Origin: Antilocapra americana
Lineage: Eukaryota; Chordata; Mammalia; Artiodactyla; Antilocapridae
Reading direction: 5' to 3'
Length of the DNA stretch: 64,000 nucleotides
NCBI GenBank assembly: GCA_007570785.1
Contig: ML661799.1
Coordinates: 1,525,598-1,589,597, forward strand
The position numbers and the translations under genes were made by a program. Shown here piece after piece: positions 1 to 11,032 of this stretch (position 1 is the first letter of the stretch; every line of letters starts with the position of its first letter). The notes beneath the pieces were generated by a model. The model was given only the letters and a program-made list of their open reading frames with translations. It had not been told where the DNA came from and did no database searches.

Positions 1-59
1 ATGACCTCTGATCTTCCCAACTGCTCTGTAAGTTAGTTAACTTTATTATACCCATTCAA

Positions 60-330
60 CAAATCCATTCATTCATTAAGCCATTATTTCTTGAGAACTA
101 TTCTCAGTCCCATGCTCAGAGCTAAGGCGTCAACACTGAACATGATGGGTACAACTCCTGGACCTGTAGCTATTAGACAAGTAATTACAACTGTGATAAG
201 TGCCGCAAGGGAGAAGTAGAGGTGCCATGAAATAAAGAATGACAGAGACCTGACTTAATCAGAGTATCAGAGAGGTGACATTTCAACTGAGCTCTGAAGA
301 AGAGGGAAGCTGAAGTTTGGAGACTTTCGT
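60..330 (-). mobile_element. Ancient L2-like interspersed repeat, antisense
   Basis: The stretch reads like the antisense of a common old mammalian repeat, with a 'tactgaacatgatgggtaca'-like part, then 'caattacaactgtgataagtgc', then 'gaccTGACTTAATCAG' and 'GTGACATTTCAACTGAGCTCTGAAGA'-like blocks in the expected order. I place it in an L2-like group from memory of these landmarks, so the family name is uncertain. Related copies lie near 2.6, 35.2, 38.9 and 39.4-40.3 kb. Confidence 0.4.
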
Positions 331-904
331 AGATTTGCCCAGGGTCTAGACACTACAGATCTGGGCTCAGAACTGTCATCTTTGAACTGCTAGTGCCATG
401 TCTGACCTCTATGCCACTGTGCCCCTGGGTAGGCCATCTTGCTAGGAATGGATATGTAGAGGTAGGCATGACTCCACTGCTTTCAGGGGAAAAACAAGAG
501 AGTTCCAGAACCTCAGTGGCTCTCTCTGGGCCTCTCATATCAGCCCAGACTCCTCTGCCTGGATCCCTAGGACTCCATACTCCAGCCACACCCCACTCAT
601 TCACCTTTCTCCCCCTCTGTTCTTCAGTACATGCCCTGGACACTAGAAAAGCCTTTCTCTAGCCCAGGGATTATAGCAATAAATTTCCATCAAAATGACT
701 CAACTGCTCTCCTCTCCATCTCTTTCCCATCCCAGGATGTGGGACATTCTTGAATTCATTTGTATATTTATCCCTTCACTCAGCACTCTTAAGCCTCTGC
801 TATATGCCAAGCATACATCCTGCTCATGCCATTTCTCCTTGAATTTTCATTTTCTTTACTTTTCATTAATCTAAATCCTACTTACCTAGAGTCTTGTCTC
901 CTTG
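331..904. other. Unique non-coding stretch
   Basis: Short frames on both strands overlap here at 353-662 and neither resembles a known protein. The one notable item is a block at 648-716 that matches a second block at 1675-1757 (see the repeat-pair entry). Confidence 0.5.
648..716 (+). repeat. Copy 1 of a diverged direct repeat pair
   Basis: This block and the one at 1675-1757 share the same order of words: AGC-TTTCT-TAGCCC, then TTATAGCA-T-AATTTCCAT, then ATGACTC--CTGCTC-CCTCTC. They differ by substitutions and two small insertions. The pair could be an old local duplication or two copies of a repeat family that I do not recognise. Confidence 0.6.
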
Positions 905-1115
905 AAATCCTTGACACAATATGATGAAAGGAGTAGGGAACTCGAAATCACACTGGTGATCAAATCAACTTATGGCTTAAATTTTCTCAACCTCAGTTGC
1001 ACCATCTTTAAAATGGTGAAATAATGACTGCCTACAACAGAAATGTTGGCATAAGAATCAGAATAACCAAAGTAAGATGATAAATTTCTATAAAAGCACA
1101 TTGTAAGTTACTATC
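905..1115 (+). mobile_element. MIR SINE fragment
   Basis: The core 'CTCAACCTCAGTTGCACCATCTTTAAAATGG' matches the MIR core-SINE pattern (TTAACCTCTCTG..TCAGTTTCCTCATCTGTAAAATGG). It is followed by a decayed 'TAAAAGCACATTG' tail. The copy is old and lacks a clear TSD. Confidence 0.6.
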
Positions 1116-2599
1116 CAATTTAGTGAATTCATCCATTAATGGACTCCTTAGCTCAGCTGGAGCCCTCTCTTTTTCACACTCCTATTTTGCACTTAAGACC
1201 TTATGTCCTCTCAACTTCAATCATTGGGTTAGTCTTCCTTCCTCAACTAGATGGCAAGCAGTTTGAGGGGTGGAGACACAGCACACACTTTCACATCCCC
1301 CAGGGTGTCTAGGGAAGTGTAGGGCAGTTAGTAAACACTATCCAGGTTTATTGATGGAGCTCCCTTGACGTGTCAGCACCATGGCCAGGGAGAGTCTCCC
1401 TCAGCCTACAGAAAGGGGAAGAGGCAGGCAGAAGAACTCACACTTGACCCCTGGCCACTAACTACCCAGAGCTTATCCCTACAAGGATGTCAGAGAGATG
1501 GTAGCCCAGTTCTTCATGCCATCTGACCTCAGGCTACCCAGGCCCCAGAGCAGCCAGGGGACTTAGTGCCCTCACATCTTAGAAATAAGAACCACCAGCC
1601 AATAGATTGATTTGGGGCTGTAGCTTGTTTTTCTAGCAATTGTTGGCGTTCCTGTTCTCTTTGCCAGCATGGCTGAAGCTTTTCTATAGCCCTCAGGTTA
1701 TAGCAGTGAATTTCCATTTAGCCATGACAAATGACTCTGCTGCTCCCCTCTCTCTCCACCGGGCCCCACCTCCTTGTTCTGAAGTCTCCCTCTTAGAGGT
1801 AGCTAGAGGGCCTTCCCTTAATGTGACAGGAGCAGGAACTGGCACTTCCAGTCCTCAGAGCTGGTATCACTCCAGAACAGGCTGATTGTGATGTAGAGGG
1901 GAGAGAGGCTGGGGTGGGGCAAAGATGATGAGAAGAGGAGGACGAGAACTGGGCTGCAGTGTGAGCCAGCTTTGCCCAGGTAAGTAACTGATGACATTGG
2001 TGAGGGCACAAGAACTAGAAGAGGAAATTTGAGTAAGCAGCTGATGGACAGAGGCGAAAGAAGAGGCAAAAGATGTTCATTAGTTGCATTGATTCAGGAG
2101 AAAGACAAGTGATTAAATAATTCACTCCCAAGGAAGAGGCTCCTGCTCCTGCTTTCCTTCCTTGGCAAGAACCAGAGATAATTTCTCAGCCCAGTGGCTC
2201 TGCCTTGTTCCACCTGAGCTGGGGTTCATCATGAGGGAGAGGGGGTTGAGGAGTGGGGCTCCACAGTCAGCTCTCAGCAATGCGAGCTAATGGAGGGCAA
2301 CGTCCCAGAATGGATGGTCCTCCTGGCGGGCTCCCTCTTGGCTTGGAATTTTTGCCTGGAGCATAGGTACACTCAGCTTCATTAGGCCTCCTTCCTTGAG
2401 CTCAGGCCAGGAGACTGAGGGGCTAGGGAGCAGAAAGGCAGGAGGGGACAGGTACAAGCTGACAAGGGCTGGAAAACTGTGTACCCTCAAAGTGAATGGT
2501 CTTCATTCACAGAGCCAGAAGTCAGCTGTGAAAATGTTCAGAAGGGCAAGAAGACAGCCTTTGTGTTGTGTCTGCTGTGTGTTATGCTTAGCTTGATTG
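1116..2599. other. Unique non-coding stretch
   Basis: No repeat family or coding exon is recognisable here. The frames at 1529-2490 are short, overlap on both strands and carry no known motif. It contains the second member of the 648-716 repeat pair. Confidence 0.5.
1675..1757 (+). repeat. Copy 2 of a diverged direct repeat pair
   Basis: This is the partner of 648-716, about 1.03 kb downstream in the same orientation. The flanks are not obviously similar, so the homologous segment is limited to about 70-83 bp. Confidence 0.6.
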
Positions 2600-2830
2600 A
2601 CTGACTTCTTGCACCTGCCAGGCACAGAGATGTAGGGTAAGGGAGACACAGTCTCTCAGGGATCCCTCAGTTTAGTTGGGGAGACACAGGGTCAAGTCAT
2701 TTCCACATAATATGGTAAAGGCCAAGCCTGAGGGATGTACCAGGGCTGAGGGCAGTGCCAAGGCTTTCTGGAAGGTTTCCCAGAGAAATAAAGTGGGCCC
2801 TGCAGCCAGGCCCTGGAGCTGGCCCTGCTG
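2600..2830 (-). mobile_element. Ancient L2-like repeat, antisense
   Basis: 'GCCAGGCACAGAGATGTAGGG', then a 'GGGAGACACA' motif, then '...CTTTCTGGAAGGTTTCCCAGAG' follow the antisense order of the L2-like family also seen at 38.9 kb. The family assignment is from memory and the copy is strongly decayed. Confidence 0.35.
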
Positions 2831-3361
2831 ATCTAAATTGGTTCAGAAGGTGCCCCTAGGTCTGCTGTCACAGATGTTTTAGCCCACACTAGAGAGCTAG
2901 AGTTGCCAGTTCACAAGCTTCCTAGATTTCGCCCTTCTCGCTCCTACTCCCTTCCGCAGCGCCATGATCCCTGCTAAGGGTAAGGAAGTCTCACACCCCA
3001 GGCCCCACCTGCTGGAACAAGGTGTGCTCCAAGCATGTGACAGGAGAACTTCAGAAATTCAAACCATCCCTCATCCAGATTTCCACAGCAGGACTTTGCC
3101 CTGCCAACTCATTGCCATGTTTCAGCAGGTACAAGGTAACTCTTGGAGATGTCCTTTCAATGCACTCTTTGGGATATAAAGCCTTAGGATAAAGTACAAA
3201 TTCAGACTGGGGAGACAAAAAGGTCCAGCTGCCCCTGGGCCGCTCCTGCCTTCGGCAAAGTAGGAGGAATACTTCTCCCCACCCTTAATCCTCCCACATC
3301 CCTCTCTCATACTTGGCCAGGTATATCCACTGCCTTTTCAACCAAGGATTTAGTAGCAGCT
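2831..3361. other. Unique non-coding stretch
   Basis: No recognisable repeat or exon. It ends at the target duplication of the Bov-tA SINE. Confidence 0.5.
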
Positions 3362-3374
3362 AATTCAGAGTATG

Positions 3375-3586
3375 GGCTTCCCTGGTGGCTCAGTGATAAA
3401 GAATCTGCCTGCCAGTGCAGGAGTCACAGGTTTGATCCCTGGGTTGGGATGGTCCCCTGGAAAAGGAAATGGCAACCCACTCCAGTATTCTTGCCTGGGA
3501 AATCCCATGGACAGAGGAGCCCAGTAGGCTGGTCCATGGAGTCACGAGAGTTGGACACAACTGAGTGACTAAACAATAACAATAAC
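3375..3586 (+). mobile_element. Bov-tA SINE, full length
   Basis: The tRNA-derived head GGCTTCCCTGGTGGCTCAGT (A box) and B box GGTTTGATCC are followed by the BovA body ('GGAAATGGCAACCCACTCCAG', 'CATGGACAGAGGAGCC') and a tail ending in (AACAAT)n. A 13-bp TSD, AATTCAGAGTATG, flanks it at 3362-3374 and 3587-3599 with no mismatch, so both ends are fixed precisely. Confidence 0.95.
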
Positions 3587-3599
3587 AATTCAGAGTATG

Positions 3600-4869
3600 A
3601 GCAGACCTTTTCTCTTGGGAAAGTATTTTGAAGAGAACTGAAAATCAGGAACTCCCAAGAAAGCAGGAGAAGAAGTTAGGCAGTCATATCATTTATCCCA
3701 AATTTCTAAGGAAGACTGTATGTCCTCCCTTTTCCTGTCATGTGATCCCAACTCTGGCTTCCCAGGTAAGCATTGCACCTGTAGAGTCTCAGAAGCTCCT
3801 GGAGAGCTTTGTTGTGGCTCTGCTTCCTCTCTCCATGGCAACACACCTGAATGAAAAACCTCAAGTGTCTAGGATGGAGAGATCCTCTTCTTCCCTCTCA
3901 CCTGATCAATATCAACTTTCTGCCCTGATTTTTCTACCCAACTTCCTGGACTGAGCCAGGTTGCATTCTCCATTTGCTCAGATGAAGTATGTGATTTGAC
4001 TGTTCCCTCCACCACACAGCCCTCCCCCGCTACACACACACACATCAGATACACACATAGCAGGCTCCCTGGAAGGCAATCCAACAATTGAATCAACATT
4101 AGCCAAAGCCAGTGAATTTTAAAATCTTGCAGTTTTTTCCTCCCAATAGTTGCAGCCAAAGCTGCCAATGGCCAACTCAGCAACTTGGATTTTCTCAAAG
4201 TAACTACTTCACACAGGTGCACATACACATATTCACAGAATCCTTCCTTAGTCTGGGCTGGGGTTACAAAAGAAAAGGGGGCAGGCAGAGTGTGGCCAGC
4301 ATGGGCATGGTCATGGCTAGGAGTAGAGTGATGGGCTGACCCCATGACTGAGAGGTTTTTTTACACCGATTTATTCTCTTTCTCAATTGAAAGCTGTTTA
4401 AAGTAGCTGCCACATTCTACAACTGGGATCCCAGTGCTAAGAATTGGGGAGCATTGCAAGGTCTCCTCTCCCTTAACATTCTTTCTCTAGGAATTGAAGC
4501 TTACAAGGGATCTGAGACACCACCTAAGCCAAACCCCAGAAGTGCAAACGTGGAAGTAACTTAACAAGGTCAAAGTTATTTTACAAGCTAAAGACCCTGG
4601 TCACCTGGCTCCCAGAATCAGGTCTTTGAATGGTCACACAGCCATTGGTTCTTCCCAAATCAGGCGCAAGAGGGAGGAAAAGAAATGTTTCCATACTGAC
4701 AGATGGAAACATTCACAATGATAGGCAGAAGAGCTCTTCTATATTGCAAAAATCCATCAGAAAACATTTGTTGATCAGCTACTCTGTGCTTGATGTTTTT
4801 CAAGGCACCGTGGAGAGTGAAAAAGAGGAATAAAGCAAAGAAGCCCCTAATACAGAGCCCTGACCAGAG
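3600..4869. other. Mostly unique stretch
   Basis: A 158-codon antisense frame at 3869-4345 carries no known motif and crosses a CA-rich patch (about 4033-4060), so I do not call it a gene. About 4500-4625 resembles a decayed antisense MIR ('AACAAGGTCAAAGTTATTTTAC' region). Confidence 0.45.
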
Positions 4870-4967
4870 TCAAAGGTGCTCATTAAATATTTGCTGTGTT
4901 ACTGAGCATGATAATAGTAACCAGTATTTATTGCTTACTGTGTGTCAGAGACCCTGTTCGAAGCTCC
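4870..4967 (-). mobile_element. MIR, left part (split by SINE)
   Basis: Antisense MIR 3' end: 'TCATTAAATATTTGCTGTGTTACTG' and 'TTATTGCTTACTGTGTGTCAGA'. It continues at 5189 after a Bov-tA insertion. Confidence 0.7.
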
Positions 4968-5188
4968 GTGTGTATGCATGCATGCTAAGTCACTGCAGCC
5001 GTGTCCAACTCTGTGATCCTATGGACTGTAGCCTGCCAGGCTCCTCTGTCCATGGGATTCTCCAGGCAAGAATACTGGGCTGAGTTGCCATACTATCCTC
5101 TAGGGGATCTTCCCAACATAGGGATCAAACCCACGTCTTACATCTCCTGCACTGACTGGCCACTAGCACCAATTAGGAAGCCCCCTCT
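4968..5188 (-). mobile_element. Bov-tA SINE inserted in MIR
   Basis: Antisense BovA body ('CCATGGGATTCTCCAGGCAAGAATACTGG') followed by the reverse of the tRNA head ('...AATTAGGAAGCCC'). AAGCTCC occurs at both edges (4961-4967 and 5189-5195) and is the likely target duplication. The copy is diverged in the B-box region. Confidence 0.9.
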
Positions 5189-5345
5189 AAGCTCCAGACA
5201 TGCATTTATCTCATTCATTCCTCACCACAACTTTAGATCAGGTATTTCCACCTACCATTTTTCAAAAGATGAAACTGAAACGGAGAGAGGTTAAGCCCAA
5301 GGTCATACACCTGGTAAGTGGTAGTAGGATTGTGCATTCAGTCAC
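5189..5345 (-). mobile_element. MIR, right part (split by SINE)
   Basis: 'TCATTCATTCCTCACCACAACTTTAGATCAGG', then 'GATGAAACTGAAACGGAGAGAGGTTAAG' and 'AAGGTCATACACCTGGTAAGTGG' follow the antisense MIR order and continue the segment at 4870-4967. Confidence 0.8.
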
Positions 5346-5394
5346 CAGCTTATAGAAGAAACGAGACAGCCATAGTCTATGTCCCACTGTGGTG

Positions 5395-5530
5395 CCTAGA
5401 ATCTGTGTGACTGGAGATCAGTCAACAACTTGCTTTACCTCTCTGATCCTCATGGGGAAAATGGCAGAACACTGACTCCCTTGTGCCGCTGCTATGAGGC
5501 TTAATCAGCTCTTGAGGAGCAGAGCCCAAA
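5395..5530 (+). mobile_element. MIR fragment
   Basis: 'CTGTGTGACTGGAGATCAGTCAACAACTTGCTTTACCTCTCTGATCCTCA' matches the MIR core in the sense direction and is followed by 'CTATGAGGCTTAATC'. Confidence 0.6.
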
Positions 5531-5596
5531 TATTCACCATCCATGCCGCACAACACACCCTGTCCCCTTGGAGAGTTCAGTAGAGGGAAGAAGAAC

Positions 5597-5622
5597 TCAC
5601 ACACACACACACACACACACAC
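5597..5622 (+). repeat. (CA)n microsatellite
   Basis: A perfect CA dinucleotide run of about 12-13 units. Confidence 0.95.
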
Positions 5623-5664
5623 TTGAAACCAAAATCAAGGAGTGCCTCCACTTTCTCACTGTCA

Positions 5665-5815
5665 CGACCACCTTCCCAAAGTTATTGTGAGGACAGACCC
5701 AAGTTCATACAGAAGAGCACTTAGCAGAGAACTTGGCTCAAAGTGTATGCTTAGGAAATGTTGGCTGTTATCATGATTATTGTCACTATATCATCACCAT
5801 TATTACTGCAGGATA
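5665..5815 (+). mobile_element. MIR 3' fragment
   Basis: 'GTTATTGTGAGGAC', 'GAGCACTTAGCAGAGAACTTGGCTCA' and 'TTAGGAAATGTTGGCTGTTATCATGATTATT' match the MIR tail in the sense direction. It may be a second copy or the end of the copy at 5395. Confidence 0.55.
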
Positions 5816-8558
5816 TAGAAATTTACTACCACTGGGGCTTCTGAAAACTGGGCTGGAGTGTTGGAGAAAGCTTTACAAAGGGTCCAGGCTGGGCCATGAG
5901 TGATGGCTGAGATTTACCAGGCCACTGAGAAGCATAGTATTTCAGACTCACAGAAACCAGAGAAACAGGATTCCAGCCTCCTGGTGGCAGCAGGAGCATA
6001 TATGCAGGCCCTGAGGAATGGGCACTGTTTCCCCTCAACTGCAGGAGGTGGCATAGCAGCAAGAGTCCTTCTCCGTGGCCTGGCTTTGAGACCACCAGCC
6101 CTGGGAGGTGTCTGACCTTCCTGGAAGTGATCAAATCAGCTGGCCCTATGCTCATAAAGAACTTAGAAAGCTGCATCCCAGGAGCCTAGTAGGGCCACTT
6201 CTCTGCTGTACCTCTGAAAGGAGCAGGGTGCCTTCTCCCAAGAAGCCCCCAGATAGGCCTTTGGCCCCATCGTCTCCCCCGTCCCCACCTCCCCAGAGCC
6301 CCGGCCTCACTGCTGGTTGGACGTGGAATTTGCATGCTCTTTACAGTGCTGCCTTATTATTCTCGAACCTGAAAGCTTTACTGGGTGGTTAAATCCCAGC
6401 ATCGGGCTGCCGATTGTACCCCCCGAGTGGAGCAAGGAGAAACAGAGCTTTAATGCTTTGTGAAAAGCAGGGTCTGAATCATTTATGAATGGGCATTGCA
6501 GGAAGCCCAGAGCCAGTGTTAGGACAAGGGCTGCTTCCAGAAGGAAGAGGTTTGTTGTGGAAGGCCCGGCTCTGCCCTCACCCCAGCGATCCATAAGCCC
6601 TCATTAGCAGGATCACATCAATCGCACTCATCGTCATTAAAGCATGTGGCGGCAGTGGGGGACATTGTAAAGGAAGGCTGCTGGTGGTATTAGGACAAAG
6701 CCAGAGCTGGCAATTATCTCTCTGTGATAAGTGAGAAGCTCTGTCCTGGCCACTCGGCTTATCTAGCTTTAGCTTTGTTCTTGCTGGAATGTTTTTCAAG
6801 TTACCCGTGACTCTTCAGGGGCTCGCTGACCAGGCCTTGGGGGAAGCCCATTGGTAGATGGGCTGTTTCAAGTGAACAACCCGAGCAGATTGTGGATTCC
6901 AGCCACTTTTTTCGATGCCAACATCAGTTGGGTAATGTGCAGATGCGGAGTCAAATAGCTCCTATGATTTTTTTTTTTTCCTTGGCGTCACTAGCTCAAA
7001 CTTTTCATTAGAAAGGTTATAATCAGAAAACAGAATGTTTCATCTTAGAATCATGGAATTACAATGCTGAAAGGAAGAGGAGAGAAACAGAGCAAGTGAG
7101 TACCATGAGTGTTCACAGTCAGGTCCTCCTCTGCCCAAACCACCCCCTTCCCTGCTTCATCTTCAGCCCCATTATAGGATGCAAAATACAGTGCTACTCT
7201 TGGTCTTTTCGATGACCGAAAGGTCTTCGTAATTTCCAGCCACCACGGACTAACTGCCCAATTGGTACACATGTCCTTGAGGTGGCCAAAACCCTGGGGT
7301 ACACAAAGGGACAGAGCTACCCCCAGAGAGGGCTTGGTAGTGCTGGTCTGGAACCCACACCTGCATCTGCCCTATCCCTCAGCACCTCTCTGAGCAGTAC
7401 TGCATGCAACCCAAGTAGGACCAAGCAGTCTGGTCTCAGAACACTGACAGGACTCTTTCCACATCTGAGAAAATGAGGTGACCTCCCTGTTCTGCTGGCC
7501 TCCCAGAGCTGCTGGGACACTCCTGGAGGCAGTGTTGGTGATGGACCCTTACATCCAGGAAAAAGGGGTGTCACTCGTACTCTGGCTGTATCACCAACAA
7601 ACTGCAGGACATGGAGTAACTTCGTAGTCCTGCCCTTCAGGGCCCTTGTCCTCGACATGAAGCAGTTCATGACTCCTAAGATCTGCCCAACACTGCGATT
7701 CTGGGCTGGCCCCAACCCCAGGCCCTAGGACTCCTGTGCTCAGGTGGCCTTGGGAGAAACCCAACGGGATGTGGAAGGGAGGACATCCAACCTGTCCCAT
7801 AGGAGATGTCCTCACCTTTAGCAAGAGCCTGGATCAGTAGCTGGACGCTAAGAACAATCACCCACAGACTCCTCCCTACCCAGTCCCAGGCAACCTCTCC
7901 AACACTAAAGGGAATGGTGCAACATAACTGTCAGTGGCTCTCCCTGGAACTCAGGGGAGAGTCGAGTGGACCAAAGTGCTATCCCCACCCACCCCCAGAA
8001 GAGAACATCTTTCCCTTCTCTCTACTTTTTTAAGCTTGAAGACCCTCCTAACAGCTCCTGAAGAATATTGACCAAATGCCAAATCCAAGTCAATCTGGAG
8101 CCCAGTGAAATCTGAGTGGAGTCTCGGGTAGGCAGAGTGAGTAGAGGGAGGGGAGGAGTGCCCTGGGGGTTGGAGGAGAAGGAGGACAGAGCCCTGGGCC
8201 AGTATAGAGACCATCCATCCTGGGGTGAGTCCTAGAGGAGGTAGTCTAGTACAGCCCAAGATACGAAATCAAGAGGGCTCTCTGCTACACAGAGAGCTGA
8301 GAGTCTGGGCAGGAAAATGAGGCTTCAACAAGAAGAGTCTTTTAGTAGAAAACAGGGTAATCCTGGAAAACTGTCCCAGGAGCTGGAAAGGATTGGCCAT
8401 CTGTCAGCTCGCCCCACCTTAGGGCTCAGCTGCTCATCTGAGAGTGCAGCAGGTTGCAGGGGGGTACCCTCGGAGGCCAAGCTGGGAGTGCTGCCCCCAG
8501 CTAACAAGCCTAGGTTCCTGGCAAAGGGACTCCTCTGGAAAGAAGGCTATGGGGAATA
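5816..8558. other. Long unique stretch, possible regulatory DNA
   Basis: About 2.7 kb without young repeats. It contains a CTCF-like core at 5976-5987, a cluster of three GATA motifs at 6714-6764 and a short poly-T at 6969-6980. The open frames (up to 132 codons, 7317-7715 antisense) look like chance frames in GC-balanced DNA. A lack of repeats over this length is compatible with constraint but does not prove it. Confidence 0.4.
6714..6764 (+). promoter_or_regulatory. GATA-motif cluster, candidate enhancer
   Basis: TTATCT (6714-6719), TGATAAG (6725-6731) and CTTATCT (6758-6764) lie within 51 bp. Each contains the GATAA core bound by GATA-family zinc-finger factors. Function is inferred from motif density only. 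Confidence 0.3.
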
Positions 8559-8559
8559 G

Positions 8560-8692
8560 ATTTGAAGCTTTGGGGAAAACAACTCCCCTTTCTGGGCCTG
8601 AGTTTCATCCCTTGTCGAATCAGGGGCTTGGACTTGGTATTTCCTAAAGTCCCATCCCGCTCTGACATGTTGGGATTCTATGATTAATTTTT
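8560..8692 (+). mobile_element. MIR-like (MIR3-type) fragment
   Basis: 'TCTGGGCCTGAGTTTCATCCCTTG', '..GGGGCTTGGACTTGGTATTTCC' and 'GTTGGGATTCTATGATT' follow the order of the MIR-related consensus that ends in 'ATTCTATGATT'. The subfamily is uncertain. Confidence 0.5.
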
Positions 8693-8715
8693 TTAACAAT
8701 AAATAAATAAATGTT
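8693..8715 (+). repeat. A/T-rich simple repeat (AAAT)n
   Basis: Four to five AATA units after the MIR-like copy. Further A-rich sequence follows to about 8790. Confidence 0.7.
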
Positions 8716-11032
8716 AAAACAGTAAGGGGGAAAAAAACAATAGCAAAAAAGGAAAGAGTGAGAGAAAAGCTTGAAAAAGGAGAAAAAGAATGGCAGGCCA
8801 GCCCGGGGTGGTGGGAGAGGGGAAATCTGGTCCACTTCTTATGGCATTTGAGCTTTGGAGAATGGAATAGGACTTCTGGAGCTGTTACCCTTTGTTACAT
8901 TAGGAGGAATTAATTTGTCAAGGCCCAGAACTTCTCTATAAATCCTCAGCCCGGCCACAGGAGGCCAGGTCAATTGGAGCCCTTTGCCTTTAAGCCTAGA
9001 GATTGCTTTGAAAGCCCCTGCAGACCCAGACTCCCACCCTGGAAAGTTCAATTCTCAGAACAGAGGACCCTCAAGCCTCTAATGATACCGTCCACACCAG
9101 AGAAGTCTGAATGGTTTCTGGGCCTGAGGCCACAGCCAAAGTCTGCAGCTCATGCCTAAACGGGGCAGGCCCAGCCCAGGCGGGAGGATTAATGACAGTG
9201 ATTGAATATTTTATAAGTGGAATATTGTGTATTTTCCAAAATCAAATGGAATGTCATTTTTTTTTTCAAGAGAGATGGGGGATGTCAGTGTCCTCGTTTC
9301 CCATTCAAACCACATACTCGATAGCAAGCAAGATGAATGGGCCTGGGAATTTCCTGAGGAGAAGAGAACAGATAGGAAAGGAGAAAGAAGATCCTTCTTC
9401 ATTTTGTCCCCTCGCAGCCAGCCTTGCTCCACGTGGCTGCCTCCCTCATCACCTGGTACTGAACCCACTGTCCCCTGGACCACTCCAGCAGCTGACTGGG
9501 GGTACGTCCCCTTCCCTGACCCATGTGTGATCTCTATGCCACACAGAGATGAAGTCACAGGTCATACTATCCATCGCTGTGCTTCTGAGAAACACAGAGC
9601 ATCAGACATGGAAAGTTTGTTCCCAGGTCTTCCTTCATGTCCTTGGTCCGAGGTCTTATTTTCTTTAGAACTGCCTTCCCTGGCCTACCTCACTTAAGTG
9701 CATCTCACTGCAGATGAAGGTCATGTCCTCTAAATGTCAACTTGGGTGGAGAATGAACTATGTCTGGCCTCCCTCCTTAGGGCAGAAGCTCTGTCTGTTC
9801 TTGAAAGTGTCTGGGATTGAAGCGCTTCAGAAACCCCGGATCTAGTGTTCCCTCCAAACCCATCCTCTCTAAAGCATTATTGGCCTGTGCAAATGGAACT
9901 GTTTGATTACCGCTGGAATGGTGAAGAGGCTCTTCCTTTCTCAATACCCTATTACATGCTCCAAGGCCACCCACAGGCTTTGCTACTTTGCATTTGCCCT
10001 GCAATCTTTCATGCCAGTTGACTTTTCATCTCCAAATCCCTTTTCACATTAAACACAAACCCACACACTCTGTCCCATTTTTCTTTGAAATAAATCATAA
10101 GCCCATACCAGAAACGACTCAGGGTGTTCTTTGGAATTTGTAAACAGCATTAAAGTCTTGTGGGAAATGTCACAGAGTGTTGGTCTGAATTTATTAAGTA
10201 ATTTCTCAGCTTAAAATATATCTTTCTAGCCTGCTGTCTGACAACATTTACCTCTAATGGAATTTTATCCGCTCTTGATCACTAAGCACACTCCCATTCC
10301 AGAGTACAGATTCCTCAGCCCCTCCTGGTAGGTTCCCCAGCCGGGGAAATGCTAGCCATACCCTTACTTCTCAGAAGAGAAGCTCTGGGATTCTAAGGTT
10401 CCAGGACTGCCTGACTTGTACATGTCTGAGGGTGCAAGCCTGCCATTATGCTACATGCATAGGGATGCAACTGAACTTGGAAACACATTAATAACAGCCA
10501 TACCCAGCTCACATCAGGGCAAACCAGGGAATGGCTTGAGGAAGAAACTTTAGTTCCCCCAAATCTCCATCAGACCTCAAGCTGCACCAAAGAAACATAC
10601 AGTTTAAAGTATAACCAGGACTTACTGTTCAAAATAGCTCCAAGACACATCCCCTAGTCTGCCTCCTCTGCTAAAACTGATTGTCTTCTGCCAACCCCTT
10701 TCTAATAGAAATGTCGGCACTGCCCTTGAGATTTTTGAACTCTGATTTCAAGCAGCCAATCAAATTACACATCAGCTGTTTAGTACAAGTTTCAAATGAA
10801 GTGGCTTATGTCCTTCCTAGATCTGTCCCAGGGACTGCTGTCCTTCACCTAGGGCCTCAGGCTTTCTTGGCTCCAGGGCCCATCCTGACCAGGGCAGGGA
10901 ACATTTTGACAGCATCAGCCCAGTGTCTGTTGGGGTCTGATCTGGTCTTGGTATTCTAAGCTCAGTATCTAGGCTGGCTAATCCCTAGGCCTGTCACAAC
11001 CCTGAATGTCTGCTTTTCTCTACTCCACAGTA
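8716..11032. other. Long unique stretch
   Basis: About 2.3 kb with no young insertion. An AT-rich block at 9185-9260 and another at 10080-10260 have the look of conserved non-coding DNA, but this is an impression only. The frames at 9111-9697 overlap on both strands and match no family. Confidence 0.4.

Noticed and set aside
3869..4345. 158-codon antisense frame as a possible gene
   Set aside because: It has no domain or signal peptide, includes a CA-repeat-coded stretch, and overlaps a sense frame in DNA with other chance frames.
5597..5622. CRISPR-like regular repeats
   Set aside because: All regularly spaced repeats seen are dinucleotide microsatellites or SINE copies; none has unique spacers of constant length.
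9111..9697. Overlapping 139-156 codon sense frames
   Set aside because: Two sense frames and an antisense frame are open at once, which points to composition rather than coding, and no motif is recognised.
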